Shown: piece by piece, positions 1 to 12,337 of the stretch | How the letters are laid out: each line of letters starts with the position of its first letter | How positions within the stretch are numbered: position 1 is the first letter of the stretch | NCBI GenBank assembly: GCA_026399835.1 | Contig: JAPLQE010000058.1 | Coordinates: 1-64,000, forward strand | Direction of reading: 5' to 3' | From: Burkholderiales bacterium | Lineage (GTDB): Bacteria; Pseudomonadota; Gammaproteobacteria; Burkholderiales; Burkholderiaceae_E | Length of the DNA: 64,000 nt | Position numbers and translations under genes: made by a program | Notes under the pieces: generated by a model | Database searches by the model: none | What the model was told of the DNA's origin: nothing | The model's input: only the letters and a program-made list of their open reading frames with translations

Positions 1-1145
1 ACGCCGGGTGCGCGAGGGCAATCGCATCGAGGGGATGGATCTGTTCGGGCCGAGCGTGCAGATCGTGGGCGCCGGGTTGTCGAAGGCCGGTCGTCCTCGG
101 TTGCCGATGCGGCTGATGATCTCGTTGCTGTACCTGAAACATGCGTTCGACGAGAGCGACGAAGGCGTAGTCGATCGCTGGGGCGAGACGCCGAGCTGGC
201 AGCACTTCTCCGGAATGGACTACTACGAGCACCGCCGTGCCTGCGATCCGACGGTGCTGGTGAAGTTCAGGAAGCTGCTGGGCGAGCAAGCGGTGGAGGA
301 GTTGCTGGCGCAGACGATCAATGCGGCGGTGAACCTGAAGCTGATCGATCGGCAGCACCTGACGAACGTGATCGTGGACTCGACGGTGGCCCCGAAGGCG
401 GTGGCGTATCCGACCGACAGCAGGCTGCTCCAGACGGCGCGGGAGAAGCTGGTTGCGGCGGCCAAGGATCAAGGCATCGCACTGAAACAGACCTACGCCA
501 AGGAAGGCAGCCACCTGCGACACAAGGCAGGGCGCTACGCGCACGCTCGCCAGTTCAAGCGGATGCGCCGCGTGATCAAGCGCCAGCGAACGATCGTGGG
601 ACGGCTTGCGCGGCAGATCCAGACGAAAGCGACGACGCTGATCACGGCGATCCGCGAGACGTTGGGCAAAGCGAATCGGTTGTTCGAGCAGACCGCGAAA
701 CGCAAGACCGAGACCCCGAAGTTGTACAGCTGGCACGCCCCGGAAGTGGTTTGCATGAGCAAGGGCAAGGCGAGGACGCCGTACGAGTTCGGCTCGAAGG
801 TGGGGATTGCGACCACGCTGCGCGGCAACCTGATCGTGGGCGCGCGGGCATTCGACGGGAACCCGTACGACGGACACACGCTCGCCGAGCAGATCGAACA
901 AGCGACGATCCTGATGCAGGACACCGGCATGAAGCCGGGCACGGCGTGGGTCGATCTCGGTTACCGCGGCGTGGAGGCCGACAACCCGGACATCGAGATC
1001 AAGCATCGGGGCAAGAAGACGCGGTTCACCGAGCTCGAGATCAGGACGCTCAAGCGACGCCAGGCGATCGAGCCGGTGATCGGACATCTGAAGGTCGATC
1101 ACCGGATGGGACGCTGCCATCTGAAAGGGGCTCTGGGCGACGACT
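1..1145 (+). mobile_element. IS5-family transposase, truncated at both ends
   Basis: DDE transposase of the IS5 group. The first usable start in the window is a GTG at 8, but the protein probably begins upstream of the window. The N-terminal DUF772-like part (about residues 30-100) precedes a DDE domain with D124 (IVDSTV), D316 (VDLGYRG) and E355 (AIEPVIGHLK). Family resemblance ends abruptly after GALGDD, about residue 379. Beyond it the open frame runs on to 1459 as low-complexity Arg/Pro/Ala sequence overlapping the neighbouring minus-strand gene, so the true C-terminus is lost. No terminal inverted repeat or target duplication could be recognised. It is probably an inactive remnant. Confidence 0.8.
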
Positions 1146-1331
1146 TGCTTACCCCGCGCCGAGACGCTCGACTGCGTCGGTCGCGACGTGAATCGATAAA
1201 GCAGGGAAAGAGGCCGCCTGCTCACTCGCGTAAAAACAGAACTCTCGGCCCTGCTCAGTGCGAAGTAACTCATCCACGCCCCGTGCCTGAGGCAACCCCG
1301 CCCCCCTCAACCGCACCCTCTCCCACTGCCC

Positions 1332-3575
<2,244 letters not shown>

Positions 3576-3747
3576 CTCAGGCTCCCGGCGGGCGATCAGG
3601 CGGTCAGGATAGCTTCAACGATGGCGCTTCGTGGAAAAACGGGACGGGTCCTATCCAGGCAAGTACCGTGCCCGCCGGCCTTCATAGGACAATGGGCCAG
3701 CGGTCCGCGCTCGGCGCCGCCCGTGCCCCATACCAGGAGATTCCGCG

Positions 3748-4758
3748 ATGCAGTACCGCTTGCTCGGCCGCAGTGGCGTGTCGGTGTCGACGCTGTGCCT
3801 CGGCACGATGATGTTCGGCGACCGCACGACCGAGTCCGATGCCTTCGAGATCGTCGCCGCCTGCCGTGACGCGGGCGTGAACTTCATCGACACCGCCGAT
3901 GTCTACTCGCTCGGCGAGTCCGAGCGCATCACCGGACGCACGATCGCGTCCGACCGGCACCGCTGGGTGCTGGCCACCAAGGTCGGCAACCCGATGAGCG
4001 AGGACCGCAACAGCCGCGGCCTGTCGCGACGCTGGCTCGCCCGCGCGATCGACGCCTCGCTCGAGCGGCTGGGCACCGACCACGTCGACGTCTGGTACCT
4101 GCACAAGGAAGATCACGACACGCCCCTCGAGGAGACCATCGCCGGGGTCGCCGACGCGATCCGCGCCGGCAAGGTCCGCTACCTCGGGGTCTCGAACCAC
4201 CGCGCCTGGCGCATCGCCGAGATCGTCGCCCTCTGCCGCGAGGCCGGCATCCCGGCGCCGGCCGTCTGCCAGCCGTACTACAACGCGTTCAACCGCATGC
4301 CCGAGGTCGAGACGCTGCCGGCCTGCGGCCACTACGGCATCGGCGTCGCGCCCTATTCCCCGATCGCGCGCGGCGTGCTCGCCGGCAAGTACACGCCGGG
4401 CCAGGCGCCGCCCGCGGACTCGCGCGCGGCCCGCGGCGATCGCCGGATCATGCAGACCGAGTGGCGCGAGGAGTCGCTGGTGCTCGCGCAGCGCATCGCC
4501 GAACACGCCCGCGCACGGGGGGCCACGCCCTCGCAGTTCGCGGTGGCCTGGGTGCTGAACAACGCGTTCGTGAGCTCGGCGATCGTCGGGCCGCGCACGC
4601 GCGAGCAGATGCGCGAGTACCTCGACGGCGCGGGCTTCGTGTTCGGTACCGAGGACGAGGCGCTGATCGACGGCATGGTCTCGCCCGGCCATCCGTCCAC
4701 GCCCGGCTACAACGACCCGGCCTATCCGCTCGAGGGCCGCGTCTCCCTCGCGGGCTGA
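3748..4758 (+). CDS. Aldo/keto reductase
   Basis: NAD(P)H-dependent oxidoreductase with a TIM-barrel fold, 336 residues, typical of the AKR family. The catalytic tetrad is visible as D48 and Y53 (FIDTADVYS), K78 (ATKVG) and H119 (WYLHKED). The C-terminal cofactor region contains the SSAIVGPRT segment expected for AKRs. The start is supported by an AGGAGA ribosome site about 7 bases upstream of ATG 3748. An MFS gene follows after 9 bases, so the two are probably co-transcribed. The substrate cannot be predicted. The closest resemblance is to the YajO/Tas-like AKRs. Confidence 0.9.
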   Translation: MQYRLLGRSGVSVSTLCLGTMMFGDRTTESDAFEIVAACRDAGVNFIDTADVYSLGESERITGRTIASDRHRWVLATKVGNPMSEDRNSRGLSRRWLARAIDASLERLGTDHVDVWYLHKEDHDTPLEETIAGVADAIRAGKVRYLGVSNHRAWRIAEIVALCREAGIPAPAVCQPYYNAFNRMPEVETLPACGHYGIGVAPYSPIARGVLAGKYTPGQAPPADSRAARGDRRIMQTEWREESLVLAQRIAEHARARGATPSQFAVAWVLNNAFVSSAIVGPRTREQMREYLDGAGFVFGTEDEALIDGMVSPGHPSTPGYNDPAYPLEGRVSLAG

Positions 4759-4767
4759 CCGCCTCCC

Positions 4768-5955
4768 ATGGACGCGCGCACCGGCTGGGTCACGGCGATG
4801 TCGCTGGCCCAGCTGGTGTCCTGGGGCAGCCTCTACTACACGTTCTCGCTGCTGATGCCCGCGCTCGAGGCCGACCTGGCCTTGAGCCGTGTCGAGGTCA
4901 GCGGCGCGTTCAGCGCGGCCCTGCTCGCCGGCGGCATCGCGGGTGTGCAGGTCGGCCGCTGGATCGACGCCGGGCACGGGCGCGCGGTGATGTCGGGCGG
5001 CTCGCTGCTCGCCGGTGCGATGCTGCTGCTGCTCGCCCGGGTCGAAGGGGTCGCGGGCCTGTACGGCTGCTGGATCGCGATCGGCGCGGCGACCGCGGCG
5101 ATCCTCTACGAGCCCGCCTTCGCGATCCTGATCCGGCGCTGGCCCGACGACTACCGGCGCTCGCTGATCGCGATGACCTTCCTCGGCGGGCTCGCCTCGA
5201 CCGTCTTCATCCCGCTGTCGGCCTGGCTGATCGACACGCTGGGATGGCGCCATGCCTGCGAGGTGCTCGCCGCGCTGCACCTGCTGCTGTGCCTGCCGAT
5301 CCACTGGACGATGCTGGCCGGCGAGCCGCCCGGGCGCGCGCGCCCGGCCGGCGGCGCCGAAGGCGACGCGCCGTCGCTGCGCACGCTCGCCACCTCGCCC
5401 GCGTTCCTGCTGATCACCGCGTTCCTGGTCGGCTTCATGGCCTTCACCTCGGCACTGTCGGCGCACATGGTGCCGCTCATGCGGGAGCAGGGCGTGCCGG
5501 CGGCGTGGGCGGTCGCGATCCCGGCGAGCATCGGCGCGATGCAGGTGCTCGGACGGGTGGTGCTGTTCGTGTTCGAAGGTCGCATCGATCCGCGCCGCTT
5601 CGACCGGGTGGTCCCGCTGCTGCTGCCGGCGGCCATCGCGCTGCTGCTGGCCGGCGGGGGCAGCGTGGTCGCGGCGCTGGCGTTCGCCGCGTGCTACGGC
5701 ATCGGCAACGGGCTGATCACCATCGTCAAGGCGACCGCCATCGCGCAGTACGTGAGCCGCGAGCGGGTCGCGGCGCTGAGCGGCCTGCAGCAGCCGGCCG
5801 CCGCGCTCGCCCGGGCCGCCGGGCCGATCCTGCTCGCATCGCTGTGGAGCGCCACCGGCGACTACGGGATGGGCCTGTGGGTGCTGCTCGGCGCCGGACT
5901 CGTGTCGGCGGTGCTGCTGCGGCTCGCACAGGCGCGCGCGCTGCCGCAGGCCTGA
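4768..5955 (+). CDS. MFS transporter
   Basis: Integral membrane carrier of 395 residues with about 12 hydrophobic segments arranged as two six-helix halves joined by a hydrophilic loop near residue 190 (PPGRARPAGGAEGD). An arginine- and aspartate-bearing loop between helices 2 and 3 fits the Major Facilitator Superfamily. It starts 9 bases after the aldo/keto reductase and is likely in the same transcript, so it may import or export that enzyme's substrate. No specific substrate signature was recognised. Confidence 0.85.
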   Translation: MDARTGWVTAMSLAQLVSWGSLYYTFSLLMPALEADLALSRVEVSGAFSAALLAGGIAGVQVGRWIDAGHGRAVMSGGSLLAGAMLLLLARVEGVAGLYGCWIAIGAATAAILYEPAFAILIRRWPDDYRRSLIAMTFLGGLASTVFIPLSAWLIDTLGWRHACEVLAALHLLLCLPIHWTMLAGEPPGRARPAGGAEGDAPSLRTLATSPAFLLITAFLVGFMAFTSALSAHMVPLMREQGVPAAWAVAIPASIGAMQVLGRVVLFVFEGRIDPRRFDRVVPLLLPAAIALLLAGGGSVVAALAFAACYGIGNGLITIVKATAIAQYVSRERVAALSGLQQPAAALARAAGPILLASLWSATGDYGMGLWVLLGAGLVSAVLLRLAQARALPQA

Positions 5956-6105
5956 AGCGGCCCCGATCCGGCACACCGTCGCGCCCTGTCCACGCCCCGC
6001 CCGAGTGCGGCCCCTGCTGCCGGGCGGGCCGCTCCGCGGGCCCCGGGCGGGCCATGGGACAATGCGTCCCTTGCCGAGCCGAGACCTCGCGTCCCAGACC
6101 GCCCC

Positions 6106-7458
6106 GTGAACGCATCGATCCTGCTGCTCGCCCTGCTGCTGCTCGTGGCCGTCCTCGTCGGCGCCTACGTGCTGTGGCCGCTGCTGCGCCGTCCGCCGCA
6201 GGGCGAGGCCGCCGCCGATGCCGCGGCGATGTCGCGCTCGGTGCTGAGGGAGCGGCGCCGCGAGCTCGAGACCGCGCTCGCCCACCTGCCCGCCGACTCG
6301 CCCGAACGCCGCGCCGCGATGGCCGAGTTCGCCGCGCAGGCCGATGACGAGCTCGCCGCGGCCCCGGCGGCGCCGACGGTGGCACCCACCGCCGTGGCGC
6401 GCCGCCCCTGGACGGCCGCCGCGCTGGCGGCCGTGATGATCGTGCCGACCTTCGGGCTCTACCTGCTGTCCGGCGCGCCCGAGGCGGTCTCGCCCGAATT
6501 CGCCGCCGCCCCGCGCGAGCCGGCCTCGCTCGACGAGCTGGTGGTCGACCTGCGCACGCGCCTCGCCCGCGAGCCCAAGGATCTCGATGCCTGGCGGCTG
6601 CTCGGCCGCGCCGAACTCGCCCGCGGCCGCGCCGACGAGGCCCGCGACGCCTTCGAACGGGCGATGTCTCTGGCGCCGGGCGACGCCCAGGTCCGCGTCG
6701 ACTACGCCGACGCGCTCGCGCAGGCCCAGGGCGCCGTGCTCGAGGGGCGCCCCATCGCGCTGATCCGCGAGGCGCTCGCGATCGACCCGCGCAACCCGAA
6801 GGCGCTCGCGCTCGCCGGCGCCTACGAGGTGGGTCGCAACGACTTCCCGGCTGCGATCGTGCTGTGGAAGCGGCTGCTCGAGGTGCTGCCGGCCGACTCC
6901 GAGCAGGCCAAGCAGGTGGCCGGCTTCCTCGCCGACCTGCAGGCCGGCCGGCCGCCGCAGGTCGCGGCCCGGCCCGCCGGCCCGGCAGCGGGCGGGAGCG
7001 GCCCGGCCGCGGGCGGCCCGGGCCCGAACGCACCGGCGGCCGGCGGCAGCGCCGCAGGCGCGCCGCCCCCGGCCGACGCCGCCGCCTCGAAGGCCGCGGC
7101 ACTGAGCGGGCGCATCGACCTCGAGCGCCGGATCGCGGACCGCCTCGAGCCGGGCGCCACCGTCTTCGTGGTGGCCCGCACGCTCGACGCCGAGGGCCGT
7201 CCGGCAGGCCCGCCGGTCGCCGTCCTGCGCGCCCGCGGCAGCGACCTGCCGCTGGCGTTCACGCTGGACGACGGGCTGGCGATGAGCCCGATGGCCCGCC
7301 TCTCGACGGTGCCCCCGGGCACCCAGGTCGTCGTGATCGCCCGGGTCTCGCGCAGCGGCGAGGCCACCGCCCGGACCGGCGACCTGCAGGGTGCCTCGCA
7401 ACCGGTCAAGCCGGGCGCGACCGGGCTGCGGGTGCTGATCGACGCGGTGGTGGAGTGA
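6106..7458 (+). CDS. ccmI: Cytochrome c biogenesis protein CcmI (apocytochrome chaperone)
   Basis: Holds the apocytochrome c C-terminus for heme ligation by CcmF/H. It has a membrane segment at residues 5-24, a charged cytoplasmic loop with RRRELETAL, a second membrane segment at about 104-122, and a periplasmic TPR region with repeats from about 140 to 280. A Pro/Gly/Ala linker and a C-terminal domain of about 100 residues (ADRLEPGATVFVVART) follow, as in CcmI/CycH. GTG is used as the start. Its stop overlaps the GTG of ccmA by 4 bases (GTGA). Placement ahead of ccmA is unusual, since ccmI normally lies at the distal end or is fused to ccmH. Confidence 0.9.
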   Translation: MNASILLLALLLLVAVLVGAYVLWPLLRRPPQGEAAADAAAMSRSVLRERRRELETALAHLPADSPERRAAMAEFAAQADDELAAAPAAPTVAPTAVARRPWTAAALAAVMIVPTFGLYLLSGAPEAVSPEFAAAPREPASLDELVVDLRTRLAREPKDLDAWRLLGRAELARGRADEARDAFERAMSLAPGDAQVRVDYADALAQAQGAVLEGRPIALIREALAIDPRNPKALALAGAYEVGRNDFPAAIVLWKRLLEVLPADSEQAKQVAGFLADLQAGRPPQVAARPAGPAAGGSGPAAGGPGPNAPAAGGSAAGAPPPADAAASKAAALSGRIDLERRIADRLEPGATVFVVARTLDAEGRPAGPPVAVLRARGSDLPLAFTLDDGLAMSPMARLSTVPPGTQVVVIARVSRSGEATARTGDLQGASQPVKPGATGLRVLIDAVVE

Positions 7459-8168
7459 CGCCGGCCGCGTTCGACGGGCTGCGGGCCGAGGGCCTGGCGC
7501 TGTCGCGCGGCGAGCGTCGGCTGTTCTCGAACCTGTCCTTCTCGCTCGAGGCCGGCGGGCTGCTGCGCCTGCTCGGCCCCAACGGCTCGGGCAAGAGCAG
7601 CCTGCTGCGCGGCCTGCTCGGCCTGGCCCCGCTCGTCGCAGGCAGCCTGTCGGTCGGCACACCGCCCCGGCCGCTTCGCCCGCGCGCGCTGTGCGCGGTG
7701 GCGCTCTACCAGGGCCACGCCAGCGGCGCCAAGGGCGAGCTGACCGCGCTCGAGAACCTCGAGCTGTCGGCCGCGCTGGACGGCACCGTCGCGCCCGGGC
7801 ACGCGGGCGCACTGCTGCGCGAGTCGCTCGCCACGGTCGGCCTCGCGCGCCAGCGCGACATCGAGACGCGGCGGCTGTCGCAGGGCCAGCGCCAGCGGCT
7901 GGCGCTCGCGCGCTTCGCGCTCGCCCTGCACTGCCCGGTTCGCCCGCTGTGGCTGATGGACGAACCGAGCGCGGCGCTCGACGCCGAAGGCAGCGCGCTG
8001 CTGGTGCGCATGCTCGGCGAGCACCTGGCGCGCGGGGGGGCCGCCATCGTCGCCACCCACCTGCCGGTCGCACCCGAGTCCGGCCGCGTCGACGAGCTGC
8101 GCCTGGAGGCCTTCGCCCCCCGGCGCGGCAGCGCGAGCGAGGCTGTGCCCGCCGAGGCCACGGCGTGA
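7455..8168 (+). CDS. ccmA: Heme exporter ATP-binding protein CcmA
   Basis: ATPase subunit of the CcmAB complex, which releases holo-CcmE from CcmC/D so that heme can reach CcmF. The 237-residue protein has a Walker A (GPNGSGKSS) near residue 40, ABC signature LSQGQ, and Walker B LWLMDEP followed by the H-loop THLP. The chosen GTG at 7455 overlaps the ccmI stop by 4 bases, which implies translational coupling. Longer upstream frames are shadows of ccmI. Confidence 0.93.
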   Translation: MTPAAFDGLRAEGLALSRGERRLFSNLSFSLEAGGLLRLLGPNGSGKSSLLRGLLGLAPLVAGSLSVGTPPRPLRPRALCAVALYQGHASGAKGELTALENLELSAALDGTVAPGHAGALLRESLATVGLARQRDIETRRLSQGQRQRLALARFALALHCPVRPLWLMDEPSAALDAEGSALLVRMLGEHLARGGAAIVATHLPVAPESGRVDELRLEAFAPRRGSASEAVPAEATA

Positions 8169-8839
8169 CCGAACTCGGCACCCTCGGCTGGGCGCTGCGG
8201 CGCGACCTGAAGCTCGCGCTGCGCCGGCGCAGCGACGCACTCAACGTGCTCGGCTTCTTCGCGCTCGCCTGCTCGATGTTCCCGCTCGCGGTCGGTCCGC
8301 AGCGCGAGTGGCTGACGCGCATCGGCCCGGGCGTGATCTGGGTCGCCGCGCTGCTCGCCACGATGCTCGCGCTGCCGCGCCTCTTCGAGCACGACCATGC
8401 CGACGGCACCCTCGACGCGATGATCGCCAGCGGCCGCCCGCTGCCGATGGTGGTCGCCGGCAAGCTGATCGCCGCCTGGCTGGTGACCGGGCTGCCCCTG
8501 ATCGTCCTGACGCCGGTGCTGGCGGTGGCCTTCTCGCTGCCGATGGACGCGCTGCCGGTCCTGCTCGCCTCGCTCGCGCTGGGCACGCCCATCCTGCTCG
8601 GGCTCGGCGCGATCGCCGGCGCGCTCACGCTCGGCCTGAAGGCCGGCCCGACCCTGGTCACGCTGCTCTGCCTGCCGCTCTACGTCCCGGTGCTGGTGTT
8701 CGGCGCCGGCGCCGTCGAGGCGCAGACCTCGGGGCTCTCCCCGGCGGCCCATCTGGCGCTGCTTGCCGCTGGTATGCTGGTGGTCGCGCTCGCCGCCCCG
8801 CCCGTGGCGGCCCAGGCGCTGCGCATCTCGGTCGAATGA
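8165..8839 (+). CDS. ccmB: Heme exporter membrane protein CcmB
   Basis: Membrane subunit of the CcmAB transporter. It has 224 residues, about six hydrophobic segments, and the family-typical opening GWALRRDLKLALRRRSDALN. The GTG at 8165 overlaps the ccmA stop (GTGA). The segment LEHDHADGTLD-like (FEHDHADGTLDAM) matches the conserved cytoplasmic loop of CcmB. Length matches the usual 220 residues. Confidence 0.93.
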   Translation: MTELGTLGWALRRDLKLALRRRSDALNVLGFFALACSMFPLAVGPQREWLTRIGPGVIWVAALLATMLALPRLFEHDHADGTLDAMIASGRPLPMVVAGKLIAAWLVTGLPLIVLTPVLAVAFSLPMDALPVLLASLALGTPILLGLGAIAGALTLGLKAGPTLVTLLCLPLYVPVLVFGAGAVEAQTSGLSPAAHLALLAAGMLVVALAAPPVAAQALRISVE

Positions 8840-9579
8840 CGACCCGACCCCGCATGAACGCCTTACGCTTCGCCGCCCCGCAGACCTTCTATCCGCTCGC
8901 CGGACGCCTCGCGCCGTGGTTCGCCGCGCTCGCGGTCGCGCTCGCCGCGGCCGGGCTCTACGTCGGCTTCGGCATCGCCCCCGAGGACTTCCAGCAGGGC
9001 GAGGTCTACCGGATCATCTTCATCCACGTGCCCTCGGCCTGGATGGCGATGTTCACCTACCTGGTGATGGCCGCCTACGCGGTGCTGACCCTGGGCTTCC
9101 GGACCCGGCTGTCGGCGATGATGTGCCGCGCGCTCGCGCCCACCGGCGCGCTGATGGCCGCGATCTCCCTCTGGACCGGGGCGATCTGGGGCCGGCCGAC
9201 CTGGGGCACCTACTGGGTCTGGGACGCGCGGCTCACCTCCACCCTCATCCTGCTGTTCCTCTACATCGGCTACATGGCGCTGGTCGCCGCGATCGAGGAC
9301 GAGCAGCGGGCCGACCGGGCCGGCGCGCTGCTGCTGCTGGTCGGCGTGGTCAACGTGCCGATCATCTACTTCTCCGTGAAGTGGTGGAACACGCTGCACC
9401 AGGGCGCGAGCGTGAGCCTGACCGCCGCACCCAAGATGGCCGCCACCATGCTCACCGGCATGCTGCTGATGAGCCTGGCGGCCTGGATGTACACCATCGC
9501 GACCTCGCTGTACCGGGTGCGCTCGATCATCCTCGAGCGGGAACGGCACGCGCGCTGGGTGCGTCAGCTGTTCGCCTGA
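8836..9579 (+). CDS. ccmC: Heme handling protein CcmC
   Basis: Loads heme onto the periplasmic chaperone CcmE. The protein has 247 residues with six membrane segments and the tryptophan-rich WWD-type loop ([13 protein letters not shown]) flanked by conserved histidines ([11 protein letters not shown] and NTLHQG) that act as external heme ligands in the family. ATG 8836 overlaps the ccmB stop (ATGA). A second ATG at 8854 is an alternative start that would lose only six residues. Confidence 0.95.
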   Translation: MTTRPRMNALRFAAPQTFYPLAGRLAPWFAALAVALAAAGLYVGFGIAPEDFQQGEVYRIIFIHVPSAWMAMFTYLVMAAYAVLTLGFRTRLSAMMCRALAPTGALMAAISLWTGAIWGRPTWGTYWVWDARLTSTLILLFLYIGYMALVAAIEDEQRADRAGALLLLVGVVNVPIIYFSVKWWNTLHQGASVSLTAAPKMAATMLTGMLLMSLAAWMYTIATSLYRVRSIILERERHARWVRQLFA

Positions 9580-9623
9580 GCGCCGACCCACCCCGACCGT
9601 CCACCGACACGCGAGCCCTCACC

Positions 9624-9779
9624 ATGGCCGATCTCCACTGGACCTTCATCGGCGCCGCCTACGGGCTGACCGCGGTCGCGATCGTCGTCGAGCTCGTCGC
9701 GCTGATGCAGCGCCGCCGCCGCGCGATCGCCCGCGTGCGCAGCGAGCGCGAGTTCGACGAGGACGAGCGCGGCGACTGA
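9624..9779 (+). CDS. ccmD: Heme exporter protein CcmD (small)
   Basis: 51-residue single-pass protein. It has one hydrophobic helix (residues about 8-27) followed by a basic stretch ([12 protein letters not shown]) and an acidic end. This size and topology, between ccmC and ccmE, identify CcmD, which joins CcmC and holo-CcmE in the release complex. It is easily missed because longer overlapping frames cover it. Confidence 0.85.
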   Translation: MADLHWTFIGAAYGLTAVAIVVELVALMQRRRRAIARVRSEREFDEDERGD

Positions 9780-9829
9780 GTCCCGCGCACGCCCACCCCC
9801 CGCACCACCGAGACCCACGCAGCACACCG

Positions 9830-10312
9830 ATGAACGCCGCCACCCCGTCCGCCCCGCGCGGGCTCACGCCCCGCCAGAAGCGCTTCGCCTGGATCGCCGC
9901 CGGCCTCGCGGTCCTCGCGACCGCGGTCGGGCTCGTGCTGTACGCGCTCTCCTCGAACATCGTGTTCTTCTTCACGCCGACCCAGGTCTCGCGCAACGAG
10001 GCGCCGCAGGGTCGCGCGTTCCGCGTCGGCGGGCTGGTCGAGCCGGGCAGCCTGCAGCGCCAGGGCATCGACGTGCGCTTCAAGGTCACCGACAACGTGC
10101 AGGCGATCCCGGTCGTCTACCGGGGCACGCTCCCGGACCTCTTCAAGGAAGGCAAGGGCGTGGTCGCCCAGGGCACGATCGGTGCCGACGGCGTCTTCAA
10201 GGCCTCCGAGGTGCTGGCCAAGCACGACGAGAACTACATGCCGCCGGAGGCCGCCGAGGCGCTCAAGCAGGCGGGCCATCCGATGCAGTCGGGAACGGTG
10301 AAAGCGCAATGA
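9830..10312 (+). CDS. ccmE: Cytochrome c maturation heme chaperone CcmE
   Basis: Periplasmic heme chaperone of 160 residues. An N-terminal anchor (residues about 19-41) precedes an OB-fold domain. The covalent heme-binding histidine is H132 in [12 protein letters not shown], with Y136 as the companion ligand, so this is the classical H-type CcmE. The C-terminal tail is flexible. The stop overlaps the ccmF start by 4 bases. Confidence 0.96.
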   Translation: MNAATPSAPRGLTPRQKRFAWIAAGLAVLATAVGLVLYALSSNIVFFFTPTQVSRNEAPQGRAFRVGGLVEPGSLQRQGIDVRFKVTDNVQAIPVVYRGTLPDLFKEGKGVVAQGTIGADGVFKASEVLAKHDENYMPPEAAEALKQAGHPMQSGTVKAQ

Positions 10313-12321
10313 TCGGCGAGCTCGGACACTTCGCGCTGTGGCTGGCCCTGGCGATCTCGCTGGTCCAGGCGATCGGCGGGCTGCTGGGCGCGGCACGGGG
10401 CGACACCGCCTGGATGCGCACCGGCTTCAACGCGGCCAACGCGCAGTTCGCGATGATCGTGCTCGCGTTCGTCTCGCTCGCGAGCTCGTTCGTCGGCAAC
10501 GACTTCACGCTGGTGAACGTCGCGAACAACTCCAACTCGCAGCTGCCCGTGGCCTACCGCATCGCCGCGTCGTGGGGCTCGCACGAGGGCTCGCTGCTGA
10601 TGTGGGCGCTGATGCTCGCCGGCTGGACGGCGGCGGTCAACGCGTTCGGCGGCGCGCTGCCGCCGGTGTTCCGCGCCCGCGTCATCGGCGTGCTCGGCCT
10701 GATCGCGATCGGCTTCCTCGCGTTCATGCTGTTCACCTCCAACCCGTTCCTGCGCCAGTTCCCGCCGCCGCCCGACGGGCGCGACCTGAATCCGCTGCTG
10801 CAGGACCCGGGGATGGTGATCCATCCGCCGATGCTCTACATGGGCTACGTCGGCTTCTCGGTGGCCTTCGCCTTCGCGATCGCCGCGATGCTCGGCGGGC
10901 GCGTCGATGCCGCCTGGACCCGCTGGGCGCGGCCCTGGACCACCGCCGCCTGGTGCTTCCTCACGATGGGTATCGCCCTCGGCAGCGCCTGGGCGTACTA
11001 CGAGCTCGGCTGGGGCGGCTGGTGGTTCTGGGATCCGGTGGAGAACGCCTCGTTCATGCCCTGGCTGGTCGGCACCGCGCTCATCCACTCGCTGGTCGTC
11101 ACCGAGCGGCGCGGCGCCTTCAAGGCCTGGACGCTGCTGCTCGCGATCGCGGCGTTCAGCCTGTCGCTGCTCGGCACCTTCCTCGTGCGCTCCGGCGTGC
11201 TCACCTCGGTCCACGCCTTCGCGACCGACCCGACCCGCGGCGTCTTCATCCTCGCGTTCCTGGTCATCGTGGTCGGCAGCTCGCTGGTGCTGTTCGCGGT
11301 CCGCGGGCCCGGCATCGCCGGCAACCTCGCGCCGGTCGCCTTCCGCGGCAGCTCGCGCGAGGGCTACCTGCTCGCCAACAACGTGCTGATGGCGACCGCA
11401 GCGGGTTCGGTGCTGCTCGGCACGATGTACCCGCTGGTGCTCGACACGCTCGGGCTGGGCAAGATCTCGGTCGGCCCGCCCTACTTCGAGGCGGTGTTCT
11501 TCCCGGTGATGGCTCCGGCGGCGTTCCTGATGGGCATCGGCCCGATCGCGCGCTGGCGCGACGCCCCGATCCCCGAGCTCGCGCGCCGGCTGAAGTGGGC
11601 CTTCGGGGTGGCGGTGCTGGCCACAGTCGGCTTCGTGCTGGCGTCGGGCCGCTTCGGCGGCACCCAGAGCGGCTCGGCACTCGGCGCCATCGCCTTCGCC
11701 ATCGGCATCTTCCTCGGACTGTGGCTGATGGTCGCGAGCGTGGTGGCCGTGATCGACCGCGCCTCGCAGGTCAAGGCGCCGACGTGGCCGGCGCGGCTGC
11801 GGGCGCTGCCCGGCGGCTTCTGGGGCATGATCGTCGCGCATGCGGGGGTCGGCGTGTTCTGCATCGGCGTGGCCGCGGTCAAGACGCTCGACGTCGAGGT
11901 CGACGCGGCGCTCGGGCCGGGCCAGACGGTCAGCGTGCGCGGCTACGAGCTGCGCCTGCTCGACATGAAGGAGATCGCGGGCCCGAACTACCGCGCCGCG
12001 CAGGCGCGCGTGCAGGTCTCCCGAGACGGCCGCGTGCTGTTCGACCTGCTGCCCGAGAAGCGCTTCTACAGTACGACGCAGATGGTGATGACCGAGGCCG
12101 CGATCGACTCTGGATTCACCCGCGACCTGTACGTGTCGCTCGGCGAGCAGCTGCCCGACGGCCGATGGACGATCAAGACCTGGGTCAAGCCCTTCATCGA
12201 CTGGATCTGGGCCGGCTGCTTCATGATGGCCATCGGCGGCTTCATCGCGATCTCGGACCGCCGCTACCGTGCCAGCCGCGCGACCGAGGCCGCCTCGCGC
12301 CGCGTCGGCGCCGCGGCCTGA
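10309..12321 (+). CDS. ccmF: Cytochrome c heme lyase subunit CcmF
   Basis: Large membrane protein (670 residues, about 15 membrane segments) that reduces and ligates heme to apocytochrome. The WWD signature is visible ([18 protein letters not shown]) together with conserved periplasmic and transmembrane histidines ([18 protein letters not shown]). A C-terminal soluble loop of about 100 residues follows (residues 530-630). It is translationally coupled to ccmE (ATGA overlap). Confidence 0.96.
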   Translation: MIGELGHFALWLALAISLVQAIGGLLGAARGDTAWMRTGFNAANAQFAMIVLAFVSLASSFVGNDFTLVNVANNSNSQLPVAYRIAASWGSHEGSLLMWALMLAGWTAAVNAFGGALPPVFRARVIGVLGLIAIGFLAFMLFTSNPFLRQFPPPPDGRDLNPLLQDPGMVIHPPMLYMGYVGFSVAFAFAIAAMLGGRVDAAWTRWARPWTTAAWCFLTMGIALGSAWAYYELGWGGWWFWDPVENASFMPWLVGTALIHSLVVTERRGAFKAWTLLLAIAAFSLSLLGTFLVRSGVLTSVHAFATDPTRGVFILAFLVIVVGSSLVLFAVRGPGIAGNLAPVAFRGSSREGYLLANNVLMATAAGSVLLGTMYPLVLDTLGLGKISVGPPYFEAVFFPVMAPAAFLMGIGPIARWRDAPIPELARRLKWAFGVAVLATVGFVLASGRFGGTQSGSALGAIAFAIGIFLGLWLMVASVVAVIDRASQVKAPTWPARLRALPGGFWGMIVAHAGVGVFCIGVAAVKTLDVEVDAALGPGQTVSVRGYELRLLDMKEIAGPNYRAAQARVQVSRDGRVLFDLLPEKRFYSTTQMVMTEAAIDSGFTRDLYVSLGEQLPDGRWTIKTWVKPFIDWIWAGCFMMAIGGFIAISDRRYRASRATEAASRRVGAAA

Positions 12322-12337
12322 CCGGACCGCCGGGACG

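Noticed and set aside
3682-8661. Very long minus-strand open frame (over 1600 codons) opposite the aldo/keto reductase, MFS and ccmI/A/B genes
   Set aside because: It is a GC-driven antisense shadow: Arg/Gly/Ala/His-rich low complexity with no domain, while the plus strand has clear conserved families throughout.
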